Part shown: positions 1-6,763 of the stretch, one piece after another
How the letters are laid out: the number at the start of each line of letters is the position of its first letter
How positions within the stretch are numbered: the stretch's first letter is position 1
Origin: Ruminococcus sp.
GTDB lineage: Bacteria; Bacillota; Clostridia; Oscillospirales; Ruminococcaceae
Reading direction: 5' to 3'
Length of the DNA stretch: 64,000 bases
Assembly: GCA_016288815.1 (NCBI GenBank)
Contig: JAEELF010000037.1
Coordinates: 21,120 to 85,119 of the forward strand
Notes under the pieces: generated by a model
Told to the model about the DNA's origin: nothing
The model's database searches: none
Seen by the model: only the letters and a program-made list of their open reading frames with translations
Translations under genes and position numbers: made by a program

Positions 1-241
1 CGTCGATACCGCGGTAATAGAGCTTGCCGTCGCCGTGGTTGGGCATACCGTCGCCGATATCGAGCACCTTGATAGTGCTTATGTTGGTGAGGCCCGCGAC
101 CACGCCGTTGCCGTTGATATCGCGCAGACCGCGTTTGACGTCGTACTGAGTGTAGAGGGCTGGATCGATCTTATAGCCTTCGATGGATCTTTCAGCCAGA
201 GCGGCTATTTCCGGAGTTACTTCTGAGAATCTGTAGTGCAT
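1..241 (-). CDS. gltA: citrate synthase, N-terminal part (runs off the window)
   Basis: The translation begins MHYRFSEVTPEIAALAERSI and contains YDVKRGLRDINGNGVVAGLT and, at the window edge, LYYRGID. These are the N-terminal signatures of clostridial citrate synthases, which condense oxaloacetate and acetyl-CoA to citrate in the cytoplasm. The ATG at 241 is preceded by an AAAGGG ribosome site and lies downstream of a consensus promoter. About 80 codons are present and the catalytic domain is outside the window. The identification rests on this short N-terminus only. Confidence 0.8.
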   Translation of the reverse strand, partial: MHYRFSEVTPEIAALAERSIEGYKIDPALYTQYDVKRGLRDINGNGVVAGLTNISTIKVLDIGDGMPNHGDGKLYYRGID

Positions 242-274
242 ATCGTCATCCCTTTCTTGTATAATACACCTATT

Positions 275-303
275 ATTATAAATTATTTCCGGATTTTTGT
301 CAA
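275..303 (-). promoter_or_regulatory. consensus vegetative promoter of the citrate synthase gene
   Basis: On the minus strand TTGACA (298-303) and TATAAT (275-280) are separated by 17 bases, an exact sigma-A consensus, about 35 bases upstream of the citrate synthase start. Confidence 0.75.
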
Positions 304-354
304 GCATACACAAATAAAAACCCTCCCCGCGGCGGTTATTGTTCAAAAAACAGC

Positions 355-408
355 AAAAAAGGTATCCCCCGCGCGATGACACAAATCTCATCACCGCAGG
401 CGATACCT
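355..408 (-). terminator. rho-independent terminator of the ABC exporter operon
   Basis: Read on the minus strand, GGTATCGCC... pairs imperfectly with ...GGGGGATACC and is followed by six T. It lies just after the last permease stop codon. Confidence 0.75.
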
Positions 409-423
409 CAGTTATACATTACC

Positions 424-1599
424 TCACGCAGCTGCCGGCTCAGCCTTTTTCTGTCTGGGAGCGTTTTTCCCGCTGGACTGCCGTCTGACGAGCACCGTCA
501 GCACCACGAGCATCACCGCGAAAGCCGCCTCAACAGCGAGGCAGAGCGCAGCCTTGTCCGCGTCGAACCTCGTGTCGCCCATGAGCATATCGTTCAGCAC
601 CGTGTACCAGTACATCGGCAGGAACCTCGCAGCCGTGAGCACGCCGCTGCCGAGCATCGACTGCGGTACGAAAACGCCGCAGAGGAAGCTCATTCCGAGA
701 CCCGCGATCTGCGTGATGAGCGCCTGAATGTTCGGACCGATCTCGAAGCCGGAAACGAACACCGTCAGAGCGGTCACGACGAGCGAGAAGATTATGCTGT
801 TCGCTATAGCAAGGAGCATATCCCCGTTGATCCCGCCGTTCATCACGATACCCACCACCGTGAACAGCGCCAGCACCGCGAATACGAACATCGCACTGCC
901 GAGGAACAGCTGCATGGTGTACGACGACGAGCGTATGCTCGAGCAGTTCGTGCGGAAGCGCAGGTCGCGGCTGTTCATCGTAACGATGACCGGACACAGC
1001 GTTCCGAGGATCACCGCAACGAGTATATACGGCAGATAGCGGTAGTAGAACCCGACAACGTCCGTAAGACCGCCGCCGCTGCTGAAGGACTTCATCGTCA
1101 CCTCAGTATCGGTGCTGAGAGCGTCCGCAGTCTTGCTGAGCGCGTCGCTGAAGGAATTCCCGGAGGTCATGAAAGCCTTGACGGTCGATGTATACTCGCT
1201 GAGGAGATTCGTGACATAGACCACCGAGTAGCTGTCGTGCATATGGTAGCTGCGGAAGAGATCATTCGTCTCGCCCGCCGCGAGCTTCTCAGCGTAGCCC
1301 TTGTCGATGATGAGCGCGTAGTCGATCCACTCATAGTAGAGAGCGTCCGTCATGACATCGCGGTCGTTCTCGAGGGTGACTATCTTGTTGTTCTTTGCAA
1401 GGAGCGATATGAGCTCGCGGCTGGCGTCGGTGCCGTCCTCGTCGAAAACGCAGATGTCGAGGCTGGTGAGCTTCATCGCTTCGGTGGAAGTGGAGCTGCT
1501 CGCCATGGGGATAGCTATCCCGAGGAACACCGCAATATATATCATCGCACTGAGCGACCTCTTTTTCAGCACCTTGAGAAATGCATTAAAGACTTGCAT
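424..1599 (-). CDS. ABC-2 type transporter permease (third gene of operon)
   Basis: A 391-residue membrane protein. It has one hydrophobic segment at about 18-36, a polar exposed domain to about residue 185, then a block of hydrophobic helices to about residue 372 and a basic tail. This is the ABC-2 exporter permease layout. Its start overlaps the 3' end of the preceding permease gene by 14 bases, so the two are translationally linked and probably form a heterodimer driven by the ATPase encoded at 2715-3665. The substrate cannot be read from the sequence; drug, peptide or lipid export are all possible. Confidence 0.75.
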   Translation of the reverse strand: MQVFNAFLKVLKKRSLSAMIYIAVFLGIAIPMASSSTSTEAMKLTSLDICVFDEDGTDASRELISLLAKNNKIVTLENDRDVMTDALYYEWIDYALIIDKGYAEKLAAGETNDLFRSYHMHDSYSVVYVTNLLSEYTSTVKAFMTSGNSFSDALSKTADALSTDTEVTMKSFSSGGGLTDVVGFYYRYLPYILVAVILGTLCPVIVTMNSRDLRFRTNCSSIRSSSYTMQLFLGSAMFVFAVLALFTVVGIVMNGGINGDMLLAIANSIIFSLVVTALTVFVSGFEIGPNIQALITQIAGLGMSFLCGVFVPQSMLGSGVLTAARFLPMYWYTVLNDMLMGDTRFDADKAALCLAVEAAFAVMLVVLTVLVRRQSSGKNAPRQKKAEPAAA

Positions 1600-2713
1600 A
1601 TTTCTTCCTCCTTGTAAGAATGAGACCGAGAACGACGAACACCAGCGTGATTATCACCATAGATATCATCTTCACGATGAACCTGCGGTAGTCGCTGTAG
1701 ATGTTCAGGCAGTAAATGCTGTCGGAAACTACCGCAGCGGGATTTATCATATTGAGCCACGGCACCTTCGCCGCAATGACCGCCTTCATGTTGCCGACCA
1801 TAAGTCCGCTGAAGAAGCACATGAGCATGGAGAACGACATCACCACGCCGGTCTTGGCACTCTCAGGCATATTGAGCGCCCCCACGAAGAAGCCTATCGA
1901 GACTCCCATGCAGCCTCCGAGCAGCGCCGCCGCATATACGAGCGGGAGCTTGCTGCCGAAGTCCACCCCGAGCGCAAAAGCCACGAAGCTGACGCACAGC
2001 ACCATGCACAGTCCCTGAATGATACAGCTGCCGAGGAAGCTCGCTGCAATGCTTACGGACTTTCTTGCCGGCGAACAGGACCTTCTTGCGCCCAGCGGCG
2101 ACATATTCGCCTGATTCCCGACGCTGACGTGCAGTCCCGTAACCGCACCGTACATCGCTACCATCGCGATGAGGTTGTAGAAATACTGTACCATGTTGTC
2201 GGTGTTGCCCTCAGTGAGGGGTATCTCGCGGCAGGAGGAAACATCCTCGGATATCGCCGCAATGACCGCGGGAGCGCTCGCGGGGTCGTTCATCAGTGCG
2301 TCCTTGATTATCGCCGCACTGACACTGTATCTGTCCGCGAAGCTCTTGAGGATAGTCTGCCCCAGACCGGAGCCCGCAACAGTCAGCCTCACCTCGTCCC
2401 CGGCATAGAAGATACCATCAACGTCGCCCTTCTCGAGCATTTCCAGTGCCGTTTCCTCGTTGGTATATGTGACCTTCAGGAGCGCCTCATCGCCCTCGCT
2501 GACGGAGTCACACACGCTCCTGAACGACGGGTCGTTCTCCGCACCGACCACAGCAGCCGGTATCGCCGAGAACTTGGTATTCTGAGCGTAGATATTGCCG
2601 AACGCTATCTTGAAGAACGTCCCGAGCGCTATCGGGAATATCATCAGCCAGATGATGAGGTCCTTGACGCGCAAAGACGAAAGCAGCTCATATTTAAAAA
2701 TATGCAGGAACAT
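1586..2713 (-). CDS. ABC-2 type transporter permease (second gene of operon)
   Basis: A 375-residue protein with the same architecture as its downstream partner: an N-terminal helix at about 20-40, an extracytoplasmic domain and a C-terminal bundle of hydrophobic segments ending in RRKKYASL. The gene begins one base after the ATPase stop, behind an AGGAGG-like site, so it belongs to the same transcript. Two dissimilar permeases with one ATPase are usual for ABC-2 exporters. Confidence 0.75.
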   Translation of the reverse strand: MFLHIFKYELLSSLRVKDLIIWLMIFPIALGTFFKIAFGNIYAQNTKFSAIPAAVVGAENDPSFRSVCDSVSEGDEALLKVTYTNEETALEMLEKGDVDGIFYAGDEVRLTVAGSGLGQTILKSFADRYSVSAAIIKDALMNDPASAPAVIAAISEDVSSCREIPLTEGNTDNMVQYFYNLIAMVAMYGAVTGLHVSVGNQANMSPLGARRSCSPARKSVSIAASFLGSCIIQGLCMVLCVSFVAFALGVDFGSKLPLVYAAALLGGCMGVSIGFFVGALNMPESAKTGVVMSFSMLMCFFSGLMVGNMKAVIAAKVPWLNMINPAAVVSDSIYCLNIYSDYRRFIVKMISMVIITLVFVVLGLILTRRKKYASL

Positions 2714-2714
2714 A

Positions 2715-3665
2715 TTAATCCTCCTTGTCTCTCAGTGCCTTGCCGGTTATCTCGAGGAAGACATCGTTGAGCGTAGGCAGTTCGGTGTAGACTCTTCCGA
2801 AGCTGAGGTCGCGGCTCTGTAAAACGTCAAGAATGCGGATGAGATTGTGCTTGCCGCCGGAGCAGCAGATGACGAGCTTTTCGCCGTCGTGCTCGGCGCT
2901 GTAGACGTGCGGGAGGGACGCTATCTGAGCGCGTGCCTCCTCGGGGAGCTCGATTATCTCGATCGTTACGGTCTCGGTGTTGCGTATCATGCGCTTGAGC
3001 TCTTCTTTAGTGCCCTCAGCGATCTTTCTGCCCTTGTCCATGATAGCGATGCGGGTGCAGAGCTGCTCGACCTCCTCCATGTAGTGGGAGGTATAGATGA
3101 CCGTCGCACCGGCGCGGTTGAGCTCCTCGATACCCTCGAGGATACGGTTGCGGCTCTGCGGGTCAACGGCTACCGTAGGCTCGTCGAGGATTATGAGCTT
3201 GGGCTTGTGCGCGATACCGCAGGCGATGTTGAGACGTCTGAGCAGACCGCCCGAGAGCTTCTTGGGATAGAACTTCACGAAGTCCCCGAGCCCCGCGAAC
3301 GCGATAGCCTCCTCGACGTACTTTTTGCGCAGCGCCTTATCGGAGATATACAGCCCGCAGAAGTAGTCGATATTCTCATAGACCGTGAGCTCGTTGAGCA
3401 CCGCGACATTCTGCATGATGACGCCGATATCCTTTTTGATATCGTAGCTGACAGGGGTCATCTTTTTGCCAAAGAGCTCGATATTTCCCTTATCGTAGGA
3501 CAGGAGGGAGAGGAGGCAGTTGATAGTAGTGGTCTTGCCAGAGCCGTTGGGACCGAGCAGACCGAATATCTCGCCCTCTTTTATCTCGAGGCTGAAGTGG
3601 TCGAGCGCGATGAGCTCGCCATAGCGTTTAACGAGGTTTTCTATTTTTACAACAGTGTTTTCCAT
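2715..3665 (-). CDS. ABC transporter ATP-binding protein (first gene of operon)
   Basis: A 316-residue nucleotide-binding subunit. Visible motifs are Walker A GPNGSGKT (about 39-46), a Q-loop region ending in GVIMQN, the signature LSGGL (usual form LSGGQ), Walker B LIILDEPT and a switch histidine in YTSH. The roughly 80-residue C-terminal extension is typical of CcmA/DrrA-type exporters. AAGGAGA precedes the ATG. It powers the two ABC-2 permeases encoded immediately downstream. Confidence 0.9.
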   Translation of the reverse strand: MENTVVKIENLVKRYGELIALDHFSLEIKEGEIFGLLGPNGSGKTTTINCLLSLLSYDKGNIELFGKKMTPVSYDIKKDIGVIMQNVAVLNELTVYENIDYFCGLYISDKALRKKYVEEAIAFAGLGDFVKFYPKKLSGGLLRRLNIACGIAHKPKLIILDEPTVAVDPQSRNRILEGIEELNRAGATVIYTSHYMEEVEQLCTRIAIMDKGRKIAEGTKEELKRMIRNTETVTIEIIELPEEARAQIASLPHVYSAEHDGEKLVICCSGGKHNLIRILDVLQSRDLSFGRVYTELPTLNDVFLEITGKALRDKED

Positions 3666-3693
3666 AGCGTATCTCCTTTCGGTTTATGATACC

Positions 3694-3722
3694 AGTATAC
3701 ACCCTGCGGGAGCGGATTGGAA
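3694..3722 (-). promoter_or_regulatory. promoter of the ABC exporter operon
   Basis: On the minus strand TTCCAA (3717-3722) and TATACT (3694-3699) are spaced by 17 bases, about 30 bases upstream of the ATPase start. The -35 box is weak, which suits an activated or repressed promoter. Confidence 0.5.
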
Positions 3723-3744
3723 GTGCCGCGGGTCATTTTGTGAG

Positions 3745-3758
3745 GTGACAAATGTCAC
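3745..3758. promoter_or_regulatory. perfect dyad, candidate operator
   Basis: GTGACA-AA-TGTCAC is a perfect 14-base inverted repeat about 23 bases upstream of the ABC operon -35 box. This is a plausible site for a dimeric regulator, but no regulator gene is adjacent. The rest of the 3666-4083 gap holds no convincing gene. Confidence 0.4.
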
Positions 3759-4020
3759 AAGCGGGGAAGCATCCGCGGGCGGTCTAATGCAAAGGGAAAA
3801 CCTCATTGGGCGACACCTCGTCCGAACAGCTCCGTAAACTACGCAGTCGTCCGAGCCGTCCCCGCGCGGTTGTCCCTTTGGTACGCGAAACCCATGGGCA
3901 GGCGTAGGCGCCCCCCTACACAAACCACCCTTCCCCGCAATTCCACATTCCGCATCCCGCATTACAATGCGCCCTTACACGACCTCTTCCCGCCAAAAAA
4001 CCTCCGCCCTGCAAAATGAC

Positions 4021-4049
4021 TTGCACTTCCGCGCAAAATGTGATATTAT
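4021..4049 (+). promoter_or_regulatory. promoter of azlCD
   Basis: TTGCAC (4021-4026) and TATTAT (4044-4049) with a 17-base spacer lie about 35 bases upstream of the azlC start. Confidence 0.65.
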
Positions 4050-4083
4050 ATGTAGGTATGAAAAAACAAACAGGAGAACCGCA

Positions 4084-4782
4084 ATGAAAAAAGACTTCTT
4101 CCGCGGCGCCTCGCACGGTATCCCGATATTTCTGGGCTACCTGTCGGTGTCGTTCGGATTCGGCATACTCGCCGTAGAATCGGGGATATCCCCGCTCATC
4201 GCTTCGATAATATCCGCCTCGAACCTCACCTCCGCCGGACAGGTCGCGGGGGTGGACATTATCCGTGCCGGCGGCACGATAATCGAGATGATACTGGTAC
4301 AGCTGGTAATAAATATCCGCTACTCGCTCATGGCGCTGTCGCTCTCACAGAAGCTCGACCCCCGCTTCACCACGCCCCACCGCTTCCTCGCGTCCTATGG
4401 CATAACCGACGAGATATTCGCTGTCTGCTCGGCACAGAAGGAACGCATAACCCCCGCGTATATGTACGGCATGATACTCATTTCCGCGCTCGGCTGGGTC
4501 ACGGGGACAGCCCTCGGCGCAGCAGCGGGACAGCTCCTCCCGGACGCCGTCAGCAGCGCACTTGGCATAGTCCTCTACGGAATGTTCCTCGCGATAATCA
4601 TACCTCCTGCACGCAGACAAAAGAGCGTCCTCGCAGTAGTAGCAGCCGCCGCGGGAGTGAGCGTGCTGTTCAGGTACGTCCTGACCGCCGTGTCGCCGGG
4701 ATTCGCAGTGATAATCAGCGCAGTGGCAGCGTCAGCCCTCGGAGCGGCGCTCTTCCCGGTAAAGGAGGAGGCTGAGCAATGA
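4084..4782 (+). CDS. azlC: AzlC family branched-chain amino acid exporter, large subunit
   Basis: A 232-residue membrane protein beginning MKKDFFRGASHGIPIFLGYL. The pattern of an early Gly/Pro-rich helix, SVSFGFGILAVESG, and NIRYSLMALSLSQKL is characteristic of AzlC (YgaZ-like), which with AzlD exports branched-chain amino acids. I chose the ATG at 4084 because CAGGAGA lies 7 bases upstream and the earlier in-frame ATG at 3967 precedes the promoter. The gene overlaps azlD by 4 bases. Confidence 0.88.
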   Translation: MKKDFFRGASHGIPIFLGYLSVSFGFGILAVESGISPLIASIISASNLTSAGQVAGVDIIRAGGTIIEMILVQLVINIRYSLMALSLSQKLDPRFTTPHRFLASYGITDEIFAVCSAQKERITPAYMYGMILISALGWVTGTALGAAAGQLLPDAVSSALGIVLYGMFLAIIIPPARRQKSVLAVVAAAAGVSVLFRYVLTAVSPGFAVIISAVAASALGAALFPVKEEAEQ

Positions 4783-5078
4783 ACATCGCAGTGTACATAA
4801 TAGTAATGGCAGGCGTGACCTACCTGATACGCGCCGTGCCGTTCGTATTTTTCCGCAGGAAGATAAAGTCGCGCTTCGTGCGCAGCTTCCTGTACTATAT
4901 CCCCTACGCGGTGCTGTCCGCGATGACCATCCCCGCGATATTCTACAGCACCGGCAGCAAGCTCACTGCTGCCGTGGGAACGCTTGCAGCGCTCCTGCTG
5001 TCCTACTTCGGACTGCCGCTGATAGCGGTAGCACTTGCTGCCGCCGCAGCTGCGTTCATAGCGGGATTTCTGATATAA
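4779..5078 (+). CDS. azlD: AzlD family branched-chain amino acid exporter, small subunit
   Basis: A 99-residue protein with three to four hydrophobic helices, including YLIRAVPFVFFRRK and YYIPYAVLSAMTIPAIFY, typical of AzlD/YgaH. Its ATG overlaps the azlC stop (ATGA), so the two subunits are translationally coupled. A strong terminator follows directly. Confidence 0.88.
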   Translation: MNIAVYIIVMAGVTYLIRAVPFVFFRRKIKSRFVRSFLYYIPYAVLSAMTIPAIFYSTGSKLTAAVGTLAALLLSYFGLPLIAVALAAAAAAFIAGFLI

Positions 5079-5083
5079 CAAAG

Positions 5084-5121
5084 CAGCCATAAGGGAACAT
5101 CAACTTCCTTATGGCTGTTTT
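5084..5121 (+). terminator. terminator after azlCD
   Basis: CAGCCATAAGG (5084-5094) pairs perfectly with CCTTATGGCTG (5107-5117) and is followed by TTTT. Confidence 0.85.
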
Positions 5122-5536
5122 AATAGAGATACGCCGCGAGGAGGATTACGAGCCGCTCGGCTTCAACTTCGTCAAGCTCGGTCTTAGCGACGATATGTCT
5201 GGAAACGAGCGTTCTGTAAGTGCTTCAAAAAAGTTTTACAGCGGCGGCGGTCCTTCCGGAAAATCCGCGAAAAGCGTTGACAAATCCGGGAAAAGTGGTA
5301 CAATAGAGAAAAGACCAAAATCATTGAAAATTGGCAAAAAAGAGCGCGAAAGACTTAGTCATCAGATTGCGACTGACTTTCCAAATCTTAAACCCGGTCA
5401 GGAAATGAACTACGAAAACAGAAATCATTTTTACAGGTTTACTGTCAATGGTTTAGGTAATTATAGTTATCACTTGAAAATAAAAATTGTTGGAAACGAA
5501 GATTATATCAACAGTATCAGGAAGAAGGGCAAATAA
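5111..5536 (+). CDS. uncharacterised protein, possible orphan toxin domain
   Basis: A 141-codon frame whose nominal ATG lies inside the azlCD terminator stem, so either its first residues are not native or the gene is a 3' fragment. The first half is Gly/Ser/Lys-rich (GGGPSGKSAKSVDKSGKSG). The second half looks like a compact basic domain (LSHQIATDFPNLKPG, NHFYRFTVNGLGNYSYH) and is much more AT-rich than the neighbours. It overlaps the next, acidic, gene by one base. A small basic domain followed at once by a small acidic protein is the layout of toxin-immunity cassettes. No family was recognised, so the toxin reading is inference. Confidence 0.4.
   Translation: MAVLIEIRREEDYEPLGFNFVKLGLSDDMSGNERSVSASKKFYSGGGPSGKSAKSVDKSGKSGTIEKRPKSLKIGKKERERLSHQIATDFPNLKPGQEMNYENRNHFYRFTVNGLGNYSYHLKIKIVGNEDYINSIRKKGK
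5277..5304 (+). promoter_or_regulatory. strong promoter-like sequence inside the 5111-5536 frame
   Basis: TTGACA (5277-5282) and TACAAT (5299-5304) are separated by 16 bases, within the Gly/Ser/Lys-rich part of the frame. It could drive the distal domain or the following gene, or be chance. Confidence 0.35.
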
Positions 5537-5817
5537 TGGCTGAATTAACTAAAAACGAAAAGATACTTTGTGATTTGCTTTGGTCATTAAAGTATGATGA
5601 GAAAAAAGTCTCTGTTCCCAATGACCGTGAAAATGCTATTATTATTGCTTGTCTTGTTGCTCGTCAGTATAACTGCACCGGTGAAATGCTTGAAATTGTT
5701 CTAAAAAATAAAGATAAATCTTTAGATGAGGTTATAAATATCATAACACACCAGAAATTTTTCCCCGAACCGCCTGAAATCGTTGATGACGACGAACTTG
5801 ACGATGACGAAAAATAA
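5536..5817 (+). CDS. small acidic protein, possible immunity protein
   Basis: 93 residues, starting with an ATG that overlaps the previous stop and preceded by AAGGGC. The N-terminal 60 residues look helical (NEKILCDLLWSLKYDEKK) and the C-terminus is strongly acidic (VDDDELDDDEK). No family recognised. Size, charge and position fit an immunity protein for the upstream basic protein; this is inference from layout only. Confidence 0.45.
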   Translation: MAELTKNEKILCDLLWSLKYDEKKVSVPNDRENAIIIACLVARQYNCTGEMLEIVLKNKDKSLDEVINIITHQKFFPEPPEIVDDDELDDDEK

Positions 5818-5821
5818 TACT

Positions 5822-5852
5822 AAAACCGCCCTCAATGAGAGCGGTTTTCTTA
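5822..5852 (+). terminator. terminator after the toxin/immunity-like pair
   Basis: AAAACCGC (5822-5829) and GCGGTTTT (5841-5848) form a stem extended by CTC/GAG, followed by CTT. Confidence 0.7.
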
Positions 5853-5878
5853 TGCCTAAAAGCATTTGCAACCTGCCA

Positions 5879-5908
5879 GACATCTCCCCGCATTCCCCGG
5901 CATATAAT
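5879..5908 (+). promoter_or_regulatory. sigma-E-like sporulation promoter (candidate)
   Basis: GACATCT (5879-5885) and CATATAAT (5901-5908), 15 bases apart, resemble the mother-cell sigma-E pattern (ATA at -35, CATANNNT at -10). A very similar arrangement precedes the cwlD-like gene at 24267. It would leave a short leader of about 15 bases. Confidence 0.4.
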
Positions 5909-5924
5909 GTCCCGAGGTGATAAC

Positions 5925-6161
5925 ATGAACGACGACCCCACCACCGACGAGCTCGAGCGGGAATACAGCCGAACCGTCCGCGAGCGCCCCGACGACGTCC
6001 CCGCGACGCAGGCTGTGCTGTGCATACTCATAGCCGCAGGACTATTCTGCACAGCCCTCCTCGATCCCGCCCTCGGCGCACAGCTTTTCGCGAGGCTGAC
6101 CGCACTTATCTCTGCTCCGCACGAGCTCCTGCCCAACCCGCTGCCGCTCATACTGCATTGA
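5925..6161 (+). CDS. small single-pass membrane protein upstream of SpoIVFB-like protease
   Basis: 78 residues: an acidic N-terminus (MNDDPTTDELEREYSRTV) followed by one hydrophobic stretch (AVLCILIAAGLFCTALL). The ATG at 5925 follows CGAGGTGATAAC. It overlaps the protease start by 4 bases. In Bacillus the protease gene spoIVFB is preceded by its membrane regulator spoIVFA; this small protein occupies that place but shows no recognisable SpoIVFA homology, so the link is positional only. Confidence 0.55.
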   Translation: MNDDPTTDELEREYSRTVRERPDDVPATQAVLCILIAAGLFCTALLDPALGAQLFARLTALISAPHELLPNPLPLILH

Positions 6162-6712
6162 CCTCCGGCATTCTCCGCGTGCGGTTCAGCTTTCTGGTGC
6201 TGACCGCGCTGCTGTTCCTCCTGCGCGACGAAGCCCTCATACTCTCCCTCGCCGCGGTCTGCATTATCCACGAAGCCGGACACCTCGCCGCCATGAACCT
6301 GACCGGAGCCCGTGTCCGCAGCGTCACGCTCTCAGCCGCGGGAATAAGGATAGAGACTGTCCGCGCCCCGCTGAGGAGCACTCCTCGTGACATACTCGTC
6401 CTCCTCGCGGGACCTTTATCGAACGTCCTGATGTACATTCTGCTGACCGCCGCACACTGCCCCGGCAGCTTCCCCATGCTCAACCTCGCGGCAGCGGCAT
6501 ACAACCTCCTCCCCTACCGTACCCTCGACGGCGGCGCGGTGATAGGAGCGCTCATCTGCGGTTCTCCGCGGGAGCGTGACTGTCTGCGTATACTGCGGGT
6601 ATTTCAGGCGGGAGTGTCGCTGGCACTGCTTGTCCCGGCAGTGCGCTTCGGCGGAGAGTACGCCCTCCCTTTCTGGATATCGCTCGCCCTTTTTGCCGGC
6701 GACCTCCGCTGA
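6158..6712 (+). CDS. site-2 metalloprotease (M50), SpoIVFB-like
   Basis: About 184 residues, very hydrophobic, with the zinc motif HEAGH in IIHEAGHLAAMNLTG and the second M50 motif NLLPYRTLDGG. Such intramembrane proteases cleave membrane-bound regulators; SpoIVFB releases sigma-K in the mother cell. I place the start at the TTG at 6158, which overlaps the upstream stop (TTGA) and suggests coupling; a GTG at 6179 is the alternative. The sigma-E-like promoter upstream supports a sporulation role, but other M50 functions are possible. Confidence 0.75.
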   Translation: MTSGILRVRFSFLVLTALLFLLRDEALILSLAAVCIIHEAGHLAAMNLTGARVRSVTLSAAGIRIETVRAPLRSTPRDILVLLAGPLSNVLMYILLTAAHCPGSFPMLNLAAAAYNLLPYRTLDGGAVIGALICGSPRERDCLRILRVFQAGVSLALLVPAVRFGGEYALPFWISLALFAGDLR

Positions 6713-6729
6713 ACACCACCCACAAAAAG

Positions 6730-6753
6730 AAAGGCTCCACTAATGGAGCCTTT
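6730..6753 (-). terminator. bidirectional terminator
   Basis: AAAGGCTCCA / TGGAGCCTTT around a 4-base loop, between the convergent protease gene and the 897-residue dockerin protein; T-rich on the minus-strand exit. Confidence 0.8.
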
Positions 6754-6763
6754 CCGCGTTTAT

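Noticed and set aside
376..1617. A 413-codon plus-strand open frame opposite the ABC permease
   Set aside because: It is rich in His, Arg and Glu and opposite a clear membrane protein gene; a shadow frame in GC-rich DNA.
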